A DNA stretch of 64,000 bases from Acidobacteriota bacterium (lineage in GTDB: Bacteria; Acidobacteriota; Blastocatellia; Pyrinomonadales; Pyrinomonadaceae): assembly GCA_025463135.1 (NCBI GenBank), contig JAOAPY010000005.1, positions 62,001 to 126,000 on the forward strand. The letters are read 5' to 3'. Made by a program: the position numbers and the translations under genes. Positions 53,201-61,147 of this stretch are shown here, piece by piece. Every line of letters starts with the position of its first letter. Positions within the stretch are counted from its first letter, which is position 1. The notes beneath the pieces are model-generated. The model was not told where the DNA came from and made no database searches. It was given only the letters and a program-made list of their open reading frames with translations.

Positions 53201-53843
53201 GCTTGATCTCAGACATGCTCTTTGCCTGTATCACTTGTCGCACTAGACGCCGAGTTAGGTCTGTCATGTAGCCGTCACCCATTTGCTCCCAGCCGGCCAG
53301 CGCTTCTGACAGTTTTGTGGTAAGAGTGTCGAAATCGGCGCCACTGTCGCGCGCCTTGATCGCCGCCACGAATGATCGTTCAACTTCAACACGGCGGCGG
53401 TCGTTTGCGGTTGCGATTCGGGATGGTTCTCGTCGAATCGTGTAGCCGCCTTTCTCCGCTTTCGCATCAATGCTCGTGACTTCCAGCACGAAATGTCCCG
53501 GCCGCTCGGCTACAAAAGAAAGTGTCTCAGGCCCTTCCTTCTCGTTCGGGCTGTCCATTGTCGCGGTGGTGTCGCCTTTGTCATCAATCAGCCTGAGGGC
53601 GACATCAATACCTCTTTGCTCGACGCGAACTTGAAAGAACTGATTTGCGCGCAGATCGAATTGGTATCGATGAGTGGCCCCTCCCGTCATTTCGCGTTCA
53701 ACGGTCTGCTCTGCCGATAACTCCTGAATTGTATTGTTGCTTGAAGTTTGCGCGGCTGCGTTTGACGAGTGGAAGCTTAGTAGCAACACAAAGCCGGCAC
53801 CCTGAAATAATTTAAGGGTGGAAAGTTGCCGCGACGGAGGCAT
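50286..53843 (-). CDS. Exported CHAT-domain protein with PPC-like and TPR repeats
   Basis: 1185 residues; GGAGAG precedes the ATG. A signal peptide (LFQGAGFVLLLSFHSSNAAAQ) points to the periplasm or outside. Two beta-sandwich domains like bacterial pre-peptidase C-terminal domains follow at about 35-150 and 215-320. About eight TPRs fill residues 360-650 (KALIHLNGALKLFEGAGDIEGQ and similar). A helical linker leads to a CHAT caspase-like peptidase domain from about 850. Its likely catalytic pair is His in LVHIASHFA (near 1015) and Cys in LLTLSACNTA (near 1060). It probably cleaves or senses a partner bound by the TPRs. The partner is not evident. Standing alone, it is not in an obvious defence operon. 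Confidence 0.9.
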   Translation of the reverse strand: MPPSRQLSTLKLFQGAGFVLLLSFHSSNAAAQTSSNNTIQELSAEQTVEREMTGGATHRYQFDLRANQFFQVRVEQRGIDVALRLIDDKGDTTATMDSPNEKEGPETLSFVAERPGHFVLEVTSIDAKAEKGGYTIRREPSRIATANDRRRVEVERSFVAAIKARDSGADFDTLTTKLSEALAGWEQMGDGYMTDLTRRLVRQVIQAKSMSEIKPLPVGETVERQLEGGAGNFYFVSLKQGQVLQLDVKSNGINVLLVVGTKPEQMHAIDMGLSYERETFSLVVEEDANYLVLVRVPDFKSTGTYQLTSQVKERANATDRERIQAASLLQDGLVSSSKATAEGLAESLRFLAQAQELWEKIGDQYWSAYTSAHMGSVYADLGDHQKALIHLNGALKLFEGAGDIEGQGTTLNNIGLLYSSAGEKRKALDYYDRSLSLFRSEGNKISEGMTQNNIGTVYDDLGEKLEAAKSYSQALLLFESLDNKYGQTLALNNLGKVYAEMGDARKGLEYLNRSLTIAKETNNKLGEAATLANIQSVTNDGDPKNGSVENLLKSLQLARDIGNRVAEGKVLSNIGYVYFYAGEYQKGVDYFNQSLPLLREVGNKEREAEILNNEMVAWEFLGNRRLATCYGKQAINKFQELRSSVRGLQTEIEKSYLRTMEAYYKSLIELMIMEGRADDTIEVLNLYRDQQFFDFNPTDETVARRLSLSPREENFAREYEAKISKIGEVNTQVEDLKRLFGNRVISEQESTQLQHLITDQKGANDRFFNLLKDAEKEFAKPPGAEDSVPISSELKQMHLVLRELSASTKQKTAILYTIIRSDALFVVMVTDEAVKTFKTTVKAGDLNAKILAFYRLLRNPRVDPRPLGKELYDIIFKPVDADLTKLGVRTLVWQVDGSLRYVALPALWDGRHYLVERFEHVAFTRADLERMSRTVSPTWTATGFGNSQAQTVNLRDGSKVSFGALPGVAEELNSIIHTNGRDKGLLEGQVLTGASFTRDAFFQALKQHRPLVHIASHFAFRPGDSSRSFLLLGDGTALTLDEMKAHEHLFEGVELLTLSACNTAATEPDANGREIDGFSELAQRLGAAAVMASLWSVADKSTELLMSEFYRLRKENPQMSKAGALQSAQRSMLDGKLRPLKTTRQQRAELITTESSRALKFPFDPEKPYAHPFYWAPFVLIGNWK

Positions 53844-54005
53844 GAGTGTCTCTCCTTTAGCGAGTTGGCAGTTGAGGATTACTTCCGGTTATCAATGAAA
53901 TAAATGGCGCCAGGCATTATACATTCCGTATTGTGGGAAGTCCTCAGAAGACGCATCCATCGGCTGACTGAGAGCTGCTTTTGAATCCCTCTAACCAATA
54001 AAAGT

Positions 54006-55619
54006 TCAAGAGCGTCGCGAGGTTCTCAAAACGCCGTGTTCAGTCTTGCTCGATCTCTCCACCGCCAGGCTCAACCCCATAACAAAGTAGAAGATCATGA
54101 TTACTTCTGAATCACCCCAGTTATAGTGGACCAGCCCACTCGCGAAAAATCCCACCAAGCCTCCCAGCGCGCCCAGCGCAATGCCTCGGTCGACCCAGGG
54201 GCCGAGCAGTTGCGAACCAACACTGGCGAGACGACCGTGCCCCGTCTGAGACGGCGCATCAGAATCCTTTCGTTGTCCGCTGCCCAGCCCTCGAAAGGTT
54301 CGCACCAGGGTGTGCGCATAGATGCCGAGCAGGATCAACCAGGCGAGAAAAGTTGGTATTCCACGTTCGAGTGCGATCTGCAGTGGGTTGGAGTGCATGT
54401 GTCCCATGGGAATACGGCCTTCGTCGAACAGACCCCATTGACGCCAGTGCTTCTTGAGAGAATCCATGCCGACGCCGACAATGAGGTGTCTTGGCTTGCT
54501 GATCAGCAAATGAAATCCTTCGCGCCAGACGGTTTCGCGCCAGGTAGTAGAAGCATCCATCTGATCGATCAAACCCACATGTCGCTTTTGCTGCAGCAAC
54601 AAGGCGCCCGCGAGCACCAGCGGAATAGCACAGGCGCCCGCAATCAGAATCATGCGGCGCGAAGTCCCCAGCAATAGCATCACGGCCGCCGAAATCAAAA
54701 ACGCCAACCACGAGGCGCGCGTGACAGTGAGCAGCAGTGCAAAGACAATTCCGCTGACAGCCAGTAACAACAGAGTGCCGCTGCGGCTCTTCTTAACCGG
54801 CACACAGATAAACAAGCCCAGGGCCAGCGAGCCAATCAACTGCAGCGCTTCCGCATAGGTCGTGTAGTGACCAAAAAAACCGCTGGCGCGCCAATCCCTG
54901 CCGATGGTCCAACTGGCAATCCCCAGTTGCTCTGCGGCAGTCGTCCCCTGCAGCAGACGTCTGGTCGGCACCTGGACCGGCGGATACTGGTCGCCGCGGT
55001 AGAACGTCACGATAGCGAACGATAAAGGCGAGTCACTTAATAGCTCAACAATTTGCTCCGCGCTGCGCACTTTTTGTCCATCTACTGCAAGCACGGTATC
55101 ACCGCTGACGATGGCAAACGGCAGTTGCGTCTTTTTCTGTGAAGTCATCGTCGCGGCCGACAAAGGACTCTCGGCGGTGACCCCCATAACCTTTACGCCT
55201 CGGCCGATGACACGTGTCGCAGCGGTGAAGAGCACATTGACCATGCAGGATGCGATAAGCGTGAGAGCCAGCGCCCTGAGAATTTTGCGCGACGGAATGT
55301 TCTCGGCGAAAAGATAGACAATCGTGAAGAGACTGGCTGCCCGCAGTTTCCCAATCGAAATCATTGGCTCGTAAGAGAGCACCGCGGAAAGTCCGGTGAG
55401 GATGAAGAACCCCAGTAATGCGTAATCAACCGGAGTGCGATAAGTCTTGGGACGCGGATGAAAGAAAAACCGCACCACCCAAAAGAGCAGTCCCAAAAGC
55501 CAGGAGGCTTGTGTTACCGCAATCGAGTGCGGAGCAAACGCCGCGAATACAAACAGCCAGAGGACAATGACGCGGTCCAGCCAGGTAGTTAGCTCTGATG
55601 CTTTCTCGACTTTGTCCAT
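54006..55619 (-). CDS. O-antigen ligase/polymerase-like protein with an inserted PDZ-like domain
   Basis: 537 residues, about 12 transmembrane segments. The Wzy_C signature region is present (ASGFFGHYTTYAEALQLIGSLALG, LLLTVTRASWLAFLIS and HMHSNPLQIALERG). Between early helices, residues 142-222 hold a soluble extracytoplasmic domain, GDTVLAVDGQKVRSAEQIVELLSDSP, that looks like a PDZ domain. I know of no standard PDZ insertion in this family. The protein would polymerise glycan or ligate it to a lipid or protein on the outer face of the inner membrane. The exopolysaccharide genes start about 2.5 kb away on the same strand. Confidence 0.85.
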   Translation of the reverse strand: MDKVEKASELTTWLDRVIVLWLFVFAAFAPHSIAVTQASWLLGLLFWVVRFFFHPRPKTYRTPVDYALLGFFILTGLSAVLSYEPMISIGKLRAASLFTIVYLFAENIPSRKILRALALTLIASCMVNVLFTAATRVIGRGVKVMGVTAESPLSAATMTSQKKTQLPFAIVSGDTVLAVDGQKVRSAEQIVELLSDSPLSFAIVTFYRGDQYPPVQVPTRRLLQGTTAAEQLGIASWTIGRDWRASGFFGHYTTYAEALQLIGSLALGLFICVPVKKSRSGTLLLLAVSGIVFALLLTVTRASWLAFLISAAVMLLLGTSRRMILIAGACAIPLVLAGALLLQQKRHVGLIDQMDASTTWRETVWREGFHLLISKPRHLIVGVGMDSLKKHWRQWGLFDEGRIPMGHMHSNPLQIALERGIPTFLAWLILLGIYAHTLVRTFRGLGSGQRKDSDAPSQTGHGRLASVGSQLLGPWVDRGIALGALGGLVGFFASGLVHYNWGDSEVIMIFYFVMGLSLAVERSSKTEHGVLRTSRRS

Positions 55620-55760
55620 TCCGACTGGAGTTACTCGGGTTCGGTTATTAATTTTGCCTCAAGCCTGGCCGACCGGATTAGAATGCACTGCGCCGGCGCC
55701 GGCTTCGCGGCCTCAGTTGGCGTGGCCGTTAACTATACTCGAACCCAGGAAGGAACGCCC

Positions 55761-57002
55761 ATGTTCAAAAAAGTCTCACTCGCAGTCATTTTCGCTTTCG
55801 CTGTTTGTGTCACAGGCCAGACGCCGCCGCCGGTTGAATTCGCCGCCCAAGTCAAAACGATCCAGGACGACAGCCGCGTTAAGGCAGCGACGGAATACAT
55901 TGACAAGGACCGCGCCGGCATTCTGAAAGAATGGAGCGACATTACCGAAATCAATGCGCCTTCGCGCCAGGAAAAAGAGCGGGCTGCCTATATTGAGAAG
56001 CTGTTGGGCAACTACAAACTTCAGAACATTCATTACGATTCGGCCGGCAACTTGATCGCAGTCCGTAAAGGAACCGGGGGCGGTCCCACAGTAGTCTTTG
56101 ATGCGCATCTCGACACGGTCTTTCAGCCGGGACTGAAAATCAAGACCACCATTCGCGACGGTCGCATCTACGCACCCGGAGTCGGCGACGACACCAGGAA
56201 TATCGAAGCGTTGCTGGCAACGATTCGCGCCCTGGACCAGGCCCGGATCCAGACGAAAGGTGATTTGATTTTTGTCTTCACCACTGACGAAGAAACGGGC
56301 TTGAGCGGCGCAAAGTATTTCGCGAAGGAGAACAAGGGCAAAGTAAATTATTACGTGGCGCTCGACGGTGGTTACGAAGGCTTCACTTACGCGGGTATTG
56401 GCATCAACTGGTATCGCCATCACTTTATCGGTCCGGGCGGGCACACTCGTTCACGCACACCGCCTTACTCGGCAACGCTGCCGCTGGCCCGCGCCATCGA
56501 GCGCATCTATCAATTGAAAGTGCCGACCAGTCCTTCGTCGAATCTGAACATCGGCATGTTGGGCGGCTCGGAAGTGGTAAACGCCAAAGCAGCGGATGCC
56601 TGGTTCAGCGTCGATCTGCGATCTACCAGTAATGAAGTGATGGCCGATTTGGAGAAACAGATCGCGGCGATTTTGAAGGAGGAGGCGGATCGCGCCGGCA
56701 TGACTGTAAAGACCGAAGTCATCTCAACATCGCCGGCGGCGGTGCTGCCCGGAAATCGTGAATCCGATTTGGTTAAGATTGCCGCCGCAGTCCACCGGGC
56801 CATGGGCTTCGATCCACCGATTGGCGATGCCGGTTCAAATAATTCCAGCGCGGCGTTGCTGGCCGGCATTCCCTCGATCTCAACCGGCGCCGGGCCCTGC
56901 AACGATTCGCATTCGCTGACCGAGAACTGCGAGATCGAACCGCTGTATAAAGGGATCAAGAAGATACTGTTGCTGGAGATCGCGCTGGCGGGGTTGCAGT
57001 GA
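55761..57002 (+). CDS. Exported M20 family metallopeptidase (PepT-like)
   Basis: About 413 residues. AGGAAGG precedes the ATG at 55761; a longer upstream frame has no ribosome binding site. A signal peptide (MFKKVSLAVIFAFAVCVTG) is followed by the dizinc centre: H in FDAHLDTVF, D in PGVGDDTRNIEALL, E-E in FTTDEETGLSG, D in YYVALDGG and late H in CNDSHSLTENCEI. A dimerisation domain with HHFIGPGGHTRSRTP lies in the middle. It should remove N-terminal amino acids or split small peptides outside the cytoplasm. It is a single-gene unit. Confidence 0.92.
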   Translation: MFKKVSLAVIFAFAVCVTGQTPPPVEFAAQVKTIQDDSRVKAATEYIDKDRAGILKEWSDITEINAPSRQEKERAAYIEKLLGNYKLQNIHYDSAGNLIAVRKGTGGGPTVVFDAHLDTVFQPGLKIKTTIRDGRIYAPGVGDDTRNIEALLATIRALDQARIQTKGDLIFVFTTDEETGLSGAKYFAKENKGKVNYYVALDGGYEGFTYAGIGINWYRHHFIGPGGHTRSRTPPYSATLPLARAIERIYQLKVPTSPSSNLNIGMLGGSEVVNAKAADAWFSVDLRSTSNEVMADLEKQIAAILKEEADRAGMTVKTEVISTSPAAVLPGNRESDLVKIAAAVHRAMGFDPPIGDAGSNNSSAALLAGIPSISTGAGPCNDSHSLTENCEIEPLYKGIKKILLLEIALAGLQ

Positions 57003-57023
57003 ACGTGATTCGGACGAGCGAAC

Positions 57024-57105
57024 TTTCTTTGCGTGCTTTGCGTTTTTGCGGGAAATTCTTTGTCGCTATTGAAGAGCCTTCCGCAAAGACGCAGAACGCA
57101 AAGGA
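57024..57105. repeat. Composite inverted repeat of CTTTGCGT units (family K)
   Basis: CTTTCTTTGCGTGCTTTGCG at the left and an inverted CCGCAAAGACGCAGAACGCA block at the right form an 80-base composite directly after the M20 gene. Similar AAAGACGCAAAG repeats are widespread in soil bacteria. Confidence 0.7.
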
Positions 57106-57184
57106 ATCTTGTCGGTCTGAGGCGTAGCCTCGCTCGATGTTGTCGCAGCATTAAAGAGATCGAAGCGACAAAGGCCATAGTCGA

Positions 57185-57415
57185 TCATTTGATACGGTCA
57201 CGGGCCCGCGCCATCACGTCGTCTCCCGGAAGTGCCTTGAGCTCGCCTCTTAGGTACGAATCATAACGGCGCCGCGCTTCATCGATCCATAACTGCTCGA
57301 CGTCGGCATCAACCGACTGATCCAATTCTTCGATGAGGAGACGCGCCAGGGCAGCCTTCTCTTTCATGGGTAGCGCCCGAGCTTGTCTTTCGATGTCGTC
57401 GAAATGTGTGCTCAT
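57185..57415 (-). CDS. Orphan antitoxin of the addiction-module family (PF09720)
   Basis: 76 residues: HFDDIERQARALPMKEKAALARLLIEELDQSVDADVEQLWIDEARRRYDSYLRGELKALPGDDVMARAR. It keeps both the helical N-terminus and the toxin-wrapping C-terminus. No toxin gene is present on either side, since the downstream side is a repeat and then the M20 gene on the opposite strand. Its pair may have been lost. Confidence 0.85.
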   Translation of the reverse strand: MSTHFDDIERQARALPMKEKAALARLLIEELDQSVDADVEQLWIDEARRRYDSYLRGELKALPGDDVMARARDRIK

Positions 57416-57491
57416 GCTTCGTGATTATAACAGCGCCTCTTCAAAATACTACGTGATTAACCAGAATGATATTGGAACCAGGTCTTGCGGC

Positions 57492-57968
57492 TCAACCAAA
57501 CTCATACTTCGCGGGCGGTTGGTCTGATCCCACACGACCCGCTTCGATGTCCGCTACTGAATAGTTCTCCCCGCGAATCGGCGCGCTGGCGATGCGTCGC
57601 AGGATGGTGAGCTGGCCAACATGTGTAAGTGAATCGGCGATGGCTCCCTGGAACAGTCGTTCGCAAGTGCAAGCCAGATCCGCGTCGGAGGCCAGGAATT
57701 CATCCAAGTGGACCAGTGCCCGATGAAACCGATCAATCTCTTCGGGCCAGGGCAGCGGCTTTGCGTTGTTCCAGGTCTCGGTTCCCTGGGCCATCGACAA
57801 CGCCCAATCGAGCAGATCGCCGATATGCGTCAGAATCTGTAGCGGCGTCCGGGTTGTGTCGGCCGCCTGGAACGCGGCGAATGAATCGGGTGCGTCACGC
57901 ACCGCTTTCGCGCCGCGATAGGCGAGTGTTGCCAGGGTATGTCGAAGTAATTCGCGTTTGGGGTCCAT
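57492..57968 (-). CDS. DinB-like four-helix protein
   Basis: About 158 residues. GAGGAG lies before the ATG at 57968, which replaces a longer frame that runs into a repeat. The bundle has LTHIGDLLDWALSM and LTHVGQLTILRRIAS with the spaced histidines of DinB metal-binding proteins, then APIRGENYSVADIEAGRVG. Relatives include thiol-dependent transferases, but many have no known activity. The gene lies beside the sugar transferase gene but is probably unrelated to glycan synthesis. Confidence 0.85.
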   Translation of the reverse strand: MDPKRELLRHTLATLAYRGAKAVRDAPDSFAAFQAADTTRTPLQILTHIGDLLDWALSMAQGTETWNNAKPLPWPEEIDRFHRALVHLDEFLASDADLACTCERLFQGAIADSLTHVGQLTILRRIASAPIRGENYSVADIEAGRVGSDQPPAKYEFG

Positions 57969-57991
57969 ACAAAACTCCTCGGAAGATTTAT

Positions 57992-58062
57992 GTAACGCAA
58001 ACTGGTAGTTTGCGTCTGTGGGAACTCCACTCAACATTCACGCAAACTGAAGTTTGCGCTAC
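57992..58062. repeat. Paired palindrome, family B (related to family A)
   Basis: Copies at 57992-58015 and 58040-58062 carry ACGCAAACT and AGTTTGCG arms with GTA and TAC at the outer ends. The layout matches family A, with GCAAACT in place of GACAAACT. It fills the gap between the DinB-like and sugar transferase genes. Confidence 0.8.
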
Positions 58063-58069
58063 ACCGATC

Positions 58070-59617
58070 TTAATACGCGTCGCCGCGGAGCATTACGGGC
58101 AAGGTGCGCAAAATGATTTTCAGATCCAGTAACAGCGACCAGTTCTCGATATAGAACAGATCCAGCCGCACCATTTCTTCAAACGGTAAACGATTTCGTC
58201 CCGACACCTGCCACAGTCCGGTCATCCCCGGCTTCATGTCCAAACGTTTGCGATGCCACAATTCATAGGATTCAACTTCATAGGGGATTGGTGGTCGCGG
58301 CCCTACCACGCTCATGTCACCGCGCAACACATTCAGGAGTTGCGGCAACTCGTCCAGACTCAAACGCCGCAGCCAGCGCCCCACGCTCGTGATGCGCGGA
58401 TCGGTTTGCAGTTTATAAACCGGCCGGCCATCGCTGCCCGGTTTTACCTCCGGCTGCCCGGCGATATAACGACGTTGGAATTCGCGATGCGTGGTGTCGT
58501 CTGCATTGGGACGCATGGTGCGAAACTTATAGAAAAGAAAAACTCGCCCGTCCATGCCGACGCGTTCCTGCTTGTAAAAAACGGGTCCTTTGGAATCCAG
58601 CTTGATGAGCAAAGCAAACACCAGCCAGAACGGGAGCAACACCAGCGCCGCGATCGCCGCGATGATCAGATCCGAAGTCCGCTTGATGACGCGCGCTGCG
58701 CTGGACAGCGGAGAACGGAAAAGCGTGATCATGGGCAGCGCGCCAATCTGATCGACTTCCGTTTTGCGCGGCAGAAAATTAAACAGGCTGGGGGCGATGC
58801 GAAACTCTACACCGCGCCGACGGCCCACGCGCATCATTACATCGAACAGCGCCTCGCCAGGCACGGTCGGATCCGCGATGATCACTTCATTGGCGCCGGA
58901 CTCGAGGATGATGTCGGGCAGACGTTTCAAGTCGCCGACTACGGGCACGCCTTCAAACATTGATGGCTGTGGCGTGTTCAGTCCATTTTCCAGGACGCCG
59001 ATTACTCGATAACCAAGCTCAGGGCGCTCGCGAATTTCGTTGATGAAAGTGGCCGCCTCTTCGCCTCGGCCCACCACCAGGGTGGGAATCAAATTGAGAT
59101 CATGACGCCGCGCAAACATCTGCGCGCCGCGCATGATGAAACGAACCAGCAGGAAACCCGCCAGCGCCAGCACAAAATCGAGCACAAACACAGCGCGCGC
59201 ATAAGAGAAGGCACGAAACTGAAACCCGCCGCGATAAAGAAAGGCGCCGGCTACGATCAAGAGCGATCCGATCGCCGTTGCTTTGAAGACCCGTATCGCA
59301 TCCTCAACAAACGAGAATTCACCGCGCAGCCGGTAGAGGTCATAGTAAGCAAGCGTGATCGCTCTGATCGGTACGACCATTATCAAGAGCGCGCCGTAGG
59401 GCGCGAAGGCCGCGGTCCAGTTCCAGGCAGTCCCTCGCTGTAACATTGGATCACCGGCGCGGATGTGGAACGCCCACGCAAAAGCGGCAAACGCCAGCGC
59501 CAAATCCAAAAGCAAGAGTGCCGTCTTGACGCCGGGCACGACCCAGGACGGCACGCGCGCGGGAACGCGCACGGCGCCCGCATTCATCAATCGAGCTTCC
59601 AGGTGTTCGGCTTTCAT
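58070..59617 (-). CDS. Polyprenyl glycosylphosphotransferase, starting enzyme of exopolysaccharide synthesis (WcaJ/WbaP-like)
   Basis: 515 residues. About four transmembrane helices lie before residue 150, followed by a Rossmann-like domain (LIPTLVVGRGEEAATFINEIRERPELGY). A fifth membrane segment at about 315 leads to the catalytic Bac_transf domain: KLDSKGPVFYKQERVGMDGRVF, FYKFRTMRPNADD, LRRLSLDELPQLLNVLRGDMSVVGPRPP and MKPGMTGLWQVSGRN. It moves a sugar phosphate from a nucleotide sugar onto undecaprenyl phosphate in the inner membrane. It belongs to the minus-strand glycan cluster that continues past 64 kb. Confidence 0.95.
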   Translation of the reverse strand: MKAEHLEARLMNAGAVRVPARVPSWVVPGVKTALLLLDLALAFAAFAWAFHIRAGDPMLQRGTAWNWTAAFAPYGALLIMVVPIRAITLAYYDLYRLRGEFSFVEDAIRVFKATAIGSLLIVAGAFLYRGGFQFRAFSYARAVFVLDFVLALAGFLLVRFIMRGAQMFARRHDLNLIPTLVVGRGEEAATFINEIRERPELGYRVIGVLENGLNTPQPSMFEGVPVVGDLKRLPDIILESGANEVIIADPTVPGEALFDVMMRVGRRRGVEFRIAPSLFNFLPRKTEVDQIGALPMITLFRSPLSSAARVIKRTSDLIIAAIAALVLLPFWLVFALLIKLDSKGPVFYKQERVGMDGRVFLFYKFRTMRPNADDTTHREFQRRYIAGQPEVKPGSDGRPVYKLQTDPRITSVGRWLRRLSLDELPQLLNVLRGDMSVVGPRPPIPYEVESYELWHRKRLDMKPGMTGLWQVSGRNRLPFEEMVRLDLFYIENWSLLLDLKIILRTLPVMLRGDAY

Positions 59618-59646
59618 CGAGGGTTATCTGACCCGCCTGCTGATCA

Positions 59647-60666
59647 TTATGGTGTCAGAATAAGATCCACTACTTCGTTTCGCACGTTCACGGCGCGCCG
59701 GGGGTTACTGCCTCGCTTCTTTTCAATAGTCAGTGATTCAAGGTCGTCCCGGGAAGCTATCCGCGTCAACCTGTTCTCCTGAACGAGGGCTTCATCAATC
59801 GCGGCCCACTCTCCCGCGTATACGGTTGCCGCCGGCACGCCTAAGGCCGCGGCTTCACGATTCATCGTGCCCCCGGCGCTGATCACCAGATCGCATGCGG
59901 CGATTAGATTAGCACCATCAAGCGCCTGGCGCGGCAAAATCAGATTGGGTTTGGCCATGGCCTCGTATTCGGAACGTTGACCTGCGGTGCGGGCCAGTAA
60001 AATTGTCTTTACGTCAGCTCGTGAACTCAAATGTTCGAGCATGTCAGCGAACAGTTCGTTTTCGAAGCGGTGGTAAAGCGCTTCGGCGGCGGGCGGACGC
60101 ACCAGCACCAACACGTCCTGCGAGTCGATACCAAGACCACGCAGCGTTTCGCCAAACGCCGGATCAGCCGTGAAGCCGGCAAGATATACGTCTTCCTTTG
60201 TGCCTTTATATCGTTTCACCTTGCCTCTGGAGGCTCCGTAGCGGCGCAGGGCTGCATCCGGAAAAGCGCGCGGCACGATCACACGAGAGGCCAGGCGAAA
60301 GGCAAGATGATTGGCGGGTTGATGTTCGTAATCCATCAACGTAACACTCTTGATACCAAGTCCACTCGCCGCGGCGATCTGTGCGTATGAGTTATGGCTG
60401 ACGGCTAAATCAATCCCGCGGCTACGGGCCCACTTTGCCAGCGACGCAGCGCGACCGATCAGGTTCCCTGCCTTGCCCGTAAGTTTTCCACCGCCATGGC
60501 CACCAATCACAAAAGGCGTCAGACGGGCAGCGCCGGCCAGCTCAACGGTTTGAGCATAATCGCGCGCCGTGAGCTCAACCTGATGGCCGCGTTGCTTGAA
60601 CTCCGGGATTAGCGCCGCGAAGAACGGCACGTGTGGTGAGTTTGCGAGATCGATCCAGATGCGCAT
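59647..60666 (-). CDS. DUF354 family glycosyltransferase-like protein
   Basis: About 339 residues from the ATG at 60666. A longer frame extends upstream into an A-rich repeat and is unlikely. It is GT-B-like: RIWIDLANSPHVPFFAALIPEFKQRGHQVELTARD at the start, and AACDLVISAGGTMNREAAALGVPAATVYAG, the glycine-rich nucleotide-binding part, near the end. DUF354 proteins resemble UDP-GlcNAc 2-epimerases and MurG and occur in glycan clusters. The exact reaction is unknown. No good Shine-Dalgarno is visible. Confidence 0.85.
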   Translation of the reverse strand: MRIWIDLANSPHVPFFAALIPEFKQRGHQVELTARDYAQTVELAGAARLTPFVIGGHGGGKLTGKAGNLIGRAASLAKWARSRGIDLAVSHNSYAQIAAASGLGIKSVTLMDYEHQPANHLAFRLASRVIVPRAFPDAALRRYGASRGKVKRYKGTKEDVYLAGFTADPAFGETLRGLGIDSQDVLVLVRPPAAEALYHRFENELFADMLEHLSSRADVKTILLARTAGQRSEYEAMAKPNLILPRQALDGANLIAACDLVISAGGTMNREAAALGVPAATVYAGEWAAIDEALVQENRLTRIASRDDLESLTIEKKRGSNPRRAVNVRNEVVDLILTP

Positions 60667-60674
60667 GAATTCAA

Positions 60675-60704
60675 GGAAAAAGGCAAAAGTAAAAAGGCAA
60701 AAGT
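60675..60704. repeat. A-rich repeat left of the four-helix gene
   Basis: GGAAAAAGGCAAAAGT followed by a second AAAAAGGCAAAAGT. An inverted relative lies at 61125-61147 on the other side of the four-helix-bundle gene. Confidence 0.65.
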
Positions 60705-60713
60705 CAAGAAAAC

Positions 60714-61079
60714 TCACTGCCTGTTTGTCTTTGCCTTCACAACGATCGAGCCCAGAATGCGTTTTATTTCGTCGGCTCCATCACGCAACTCTGCGAGACG
60801 CTTTTCGGGCATGATCTTTGCCGCGATGAGCAGTCTCAACCAGAAATGGCATTCCCGGGCTTCCTTCAAGGCGATGGCGTTCTTGCTTATGAAATCCGCT
60901 CTGCTTAGGCCGGCTTGAGCTTCTTCAACGTTCGCTCCAATAGATGTTCCGGCTTTCAATAGCTGTCCACTGAGGGTTCTGGAGACGCCAGGTTTCTTGT
61001 CTAGATACTGACAAAGTTTGATTATGCGTACCGCAAACTCAAAAGTTCGTTCTCTAATGTCCTGAATTGGTTTGGTCAC
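60714..61079 (-). CDS. Four-helix-bundle protein (S23 / 23S-rRNA-IVP family)
   Basis: 121 residues from a GTG. IRERTFEFAVRIIKLCQYL, LSGQLLKAGTSIGANVEEAQAG, FISKNAIALKEARECHFWLRLLIAA and ILGSIVVKAK cover the whole family. Members were first found as open frames within 23S rRNA inserts and as accessory proteins of diversity-generating retroelements, but most sit in unrelated places with no known role. Here it interrupts a glycan gene cluster and is bracketed by inverted A-rich repeats, which suggests it was inserted as a unit. Confidence 0.92.
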   Translation of the reverse strand: MTKPIQDIRERTFEFAVRIIKLCQYLDKKPGVSRTLSGQLLKAGTSIGANVEEAQAGLSRADFISKNAIALKEARECHFWLRLLIAAKIMPEKRLAELRDGADEIKRILGSIVVKAKTNRQ

Positions 61080-61124
61080 CCTCGGTTTCTCCCTTCCTTC
61101 CTTTCGCTTCCGAGTTTCCTCCTT

Positions 61125-61147
61125 ACTTTTGCTTTTTTACTTTTTCC
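61125..61147. repeat. T-rich repeat right of the four-helix gene
   Basis: ACTTTTGCTTTTTTACTTTT then TCC, the inverted relative of the repeat at 60675-60704. It overlaps the last codons of the alpha-toroid protein, whose C-terminal GKRKK is encoded by it. Confidence 0.65.
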
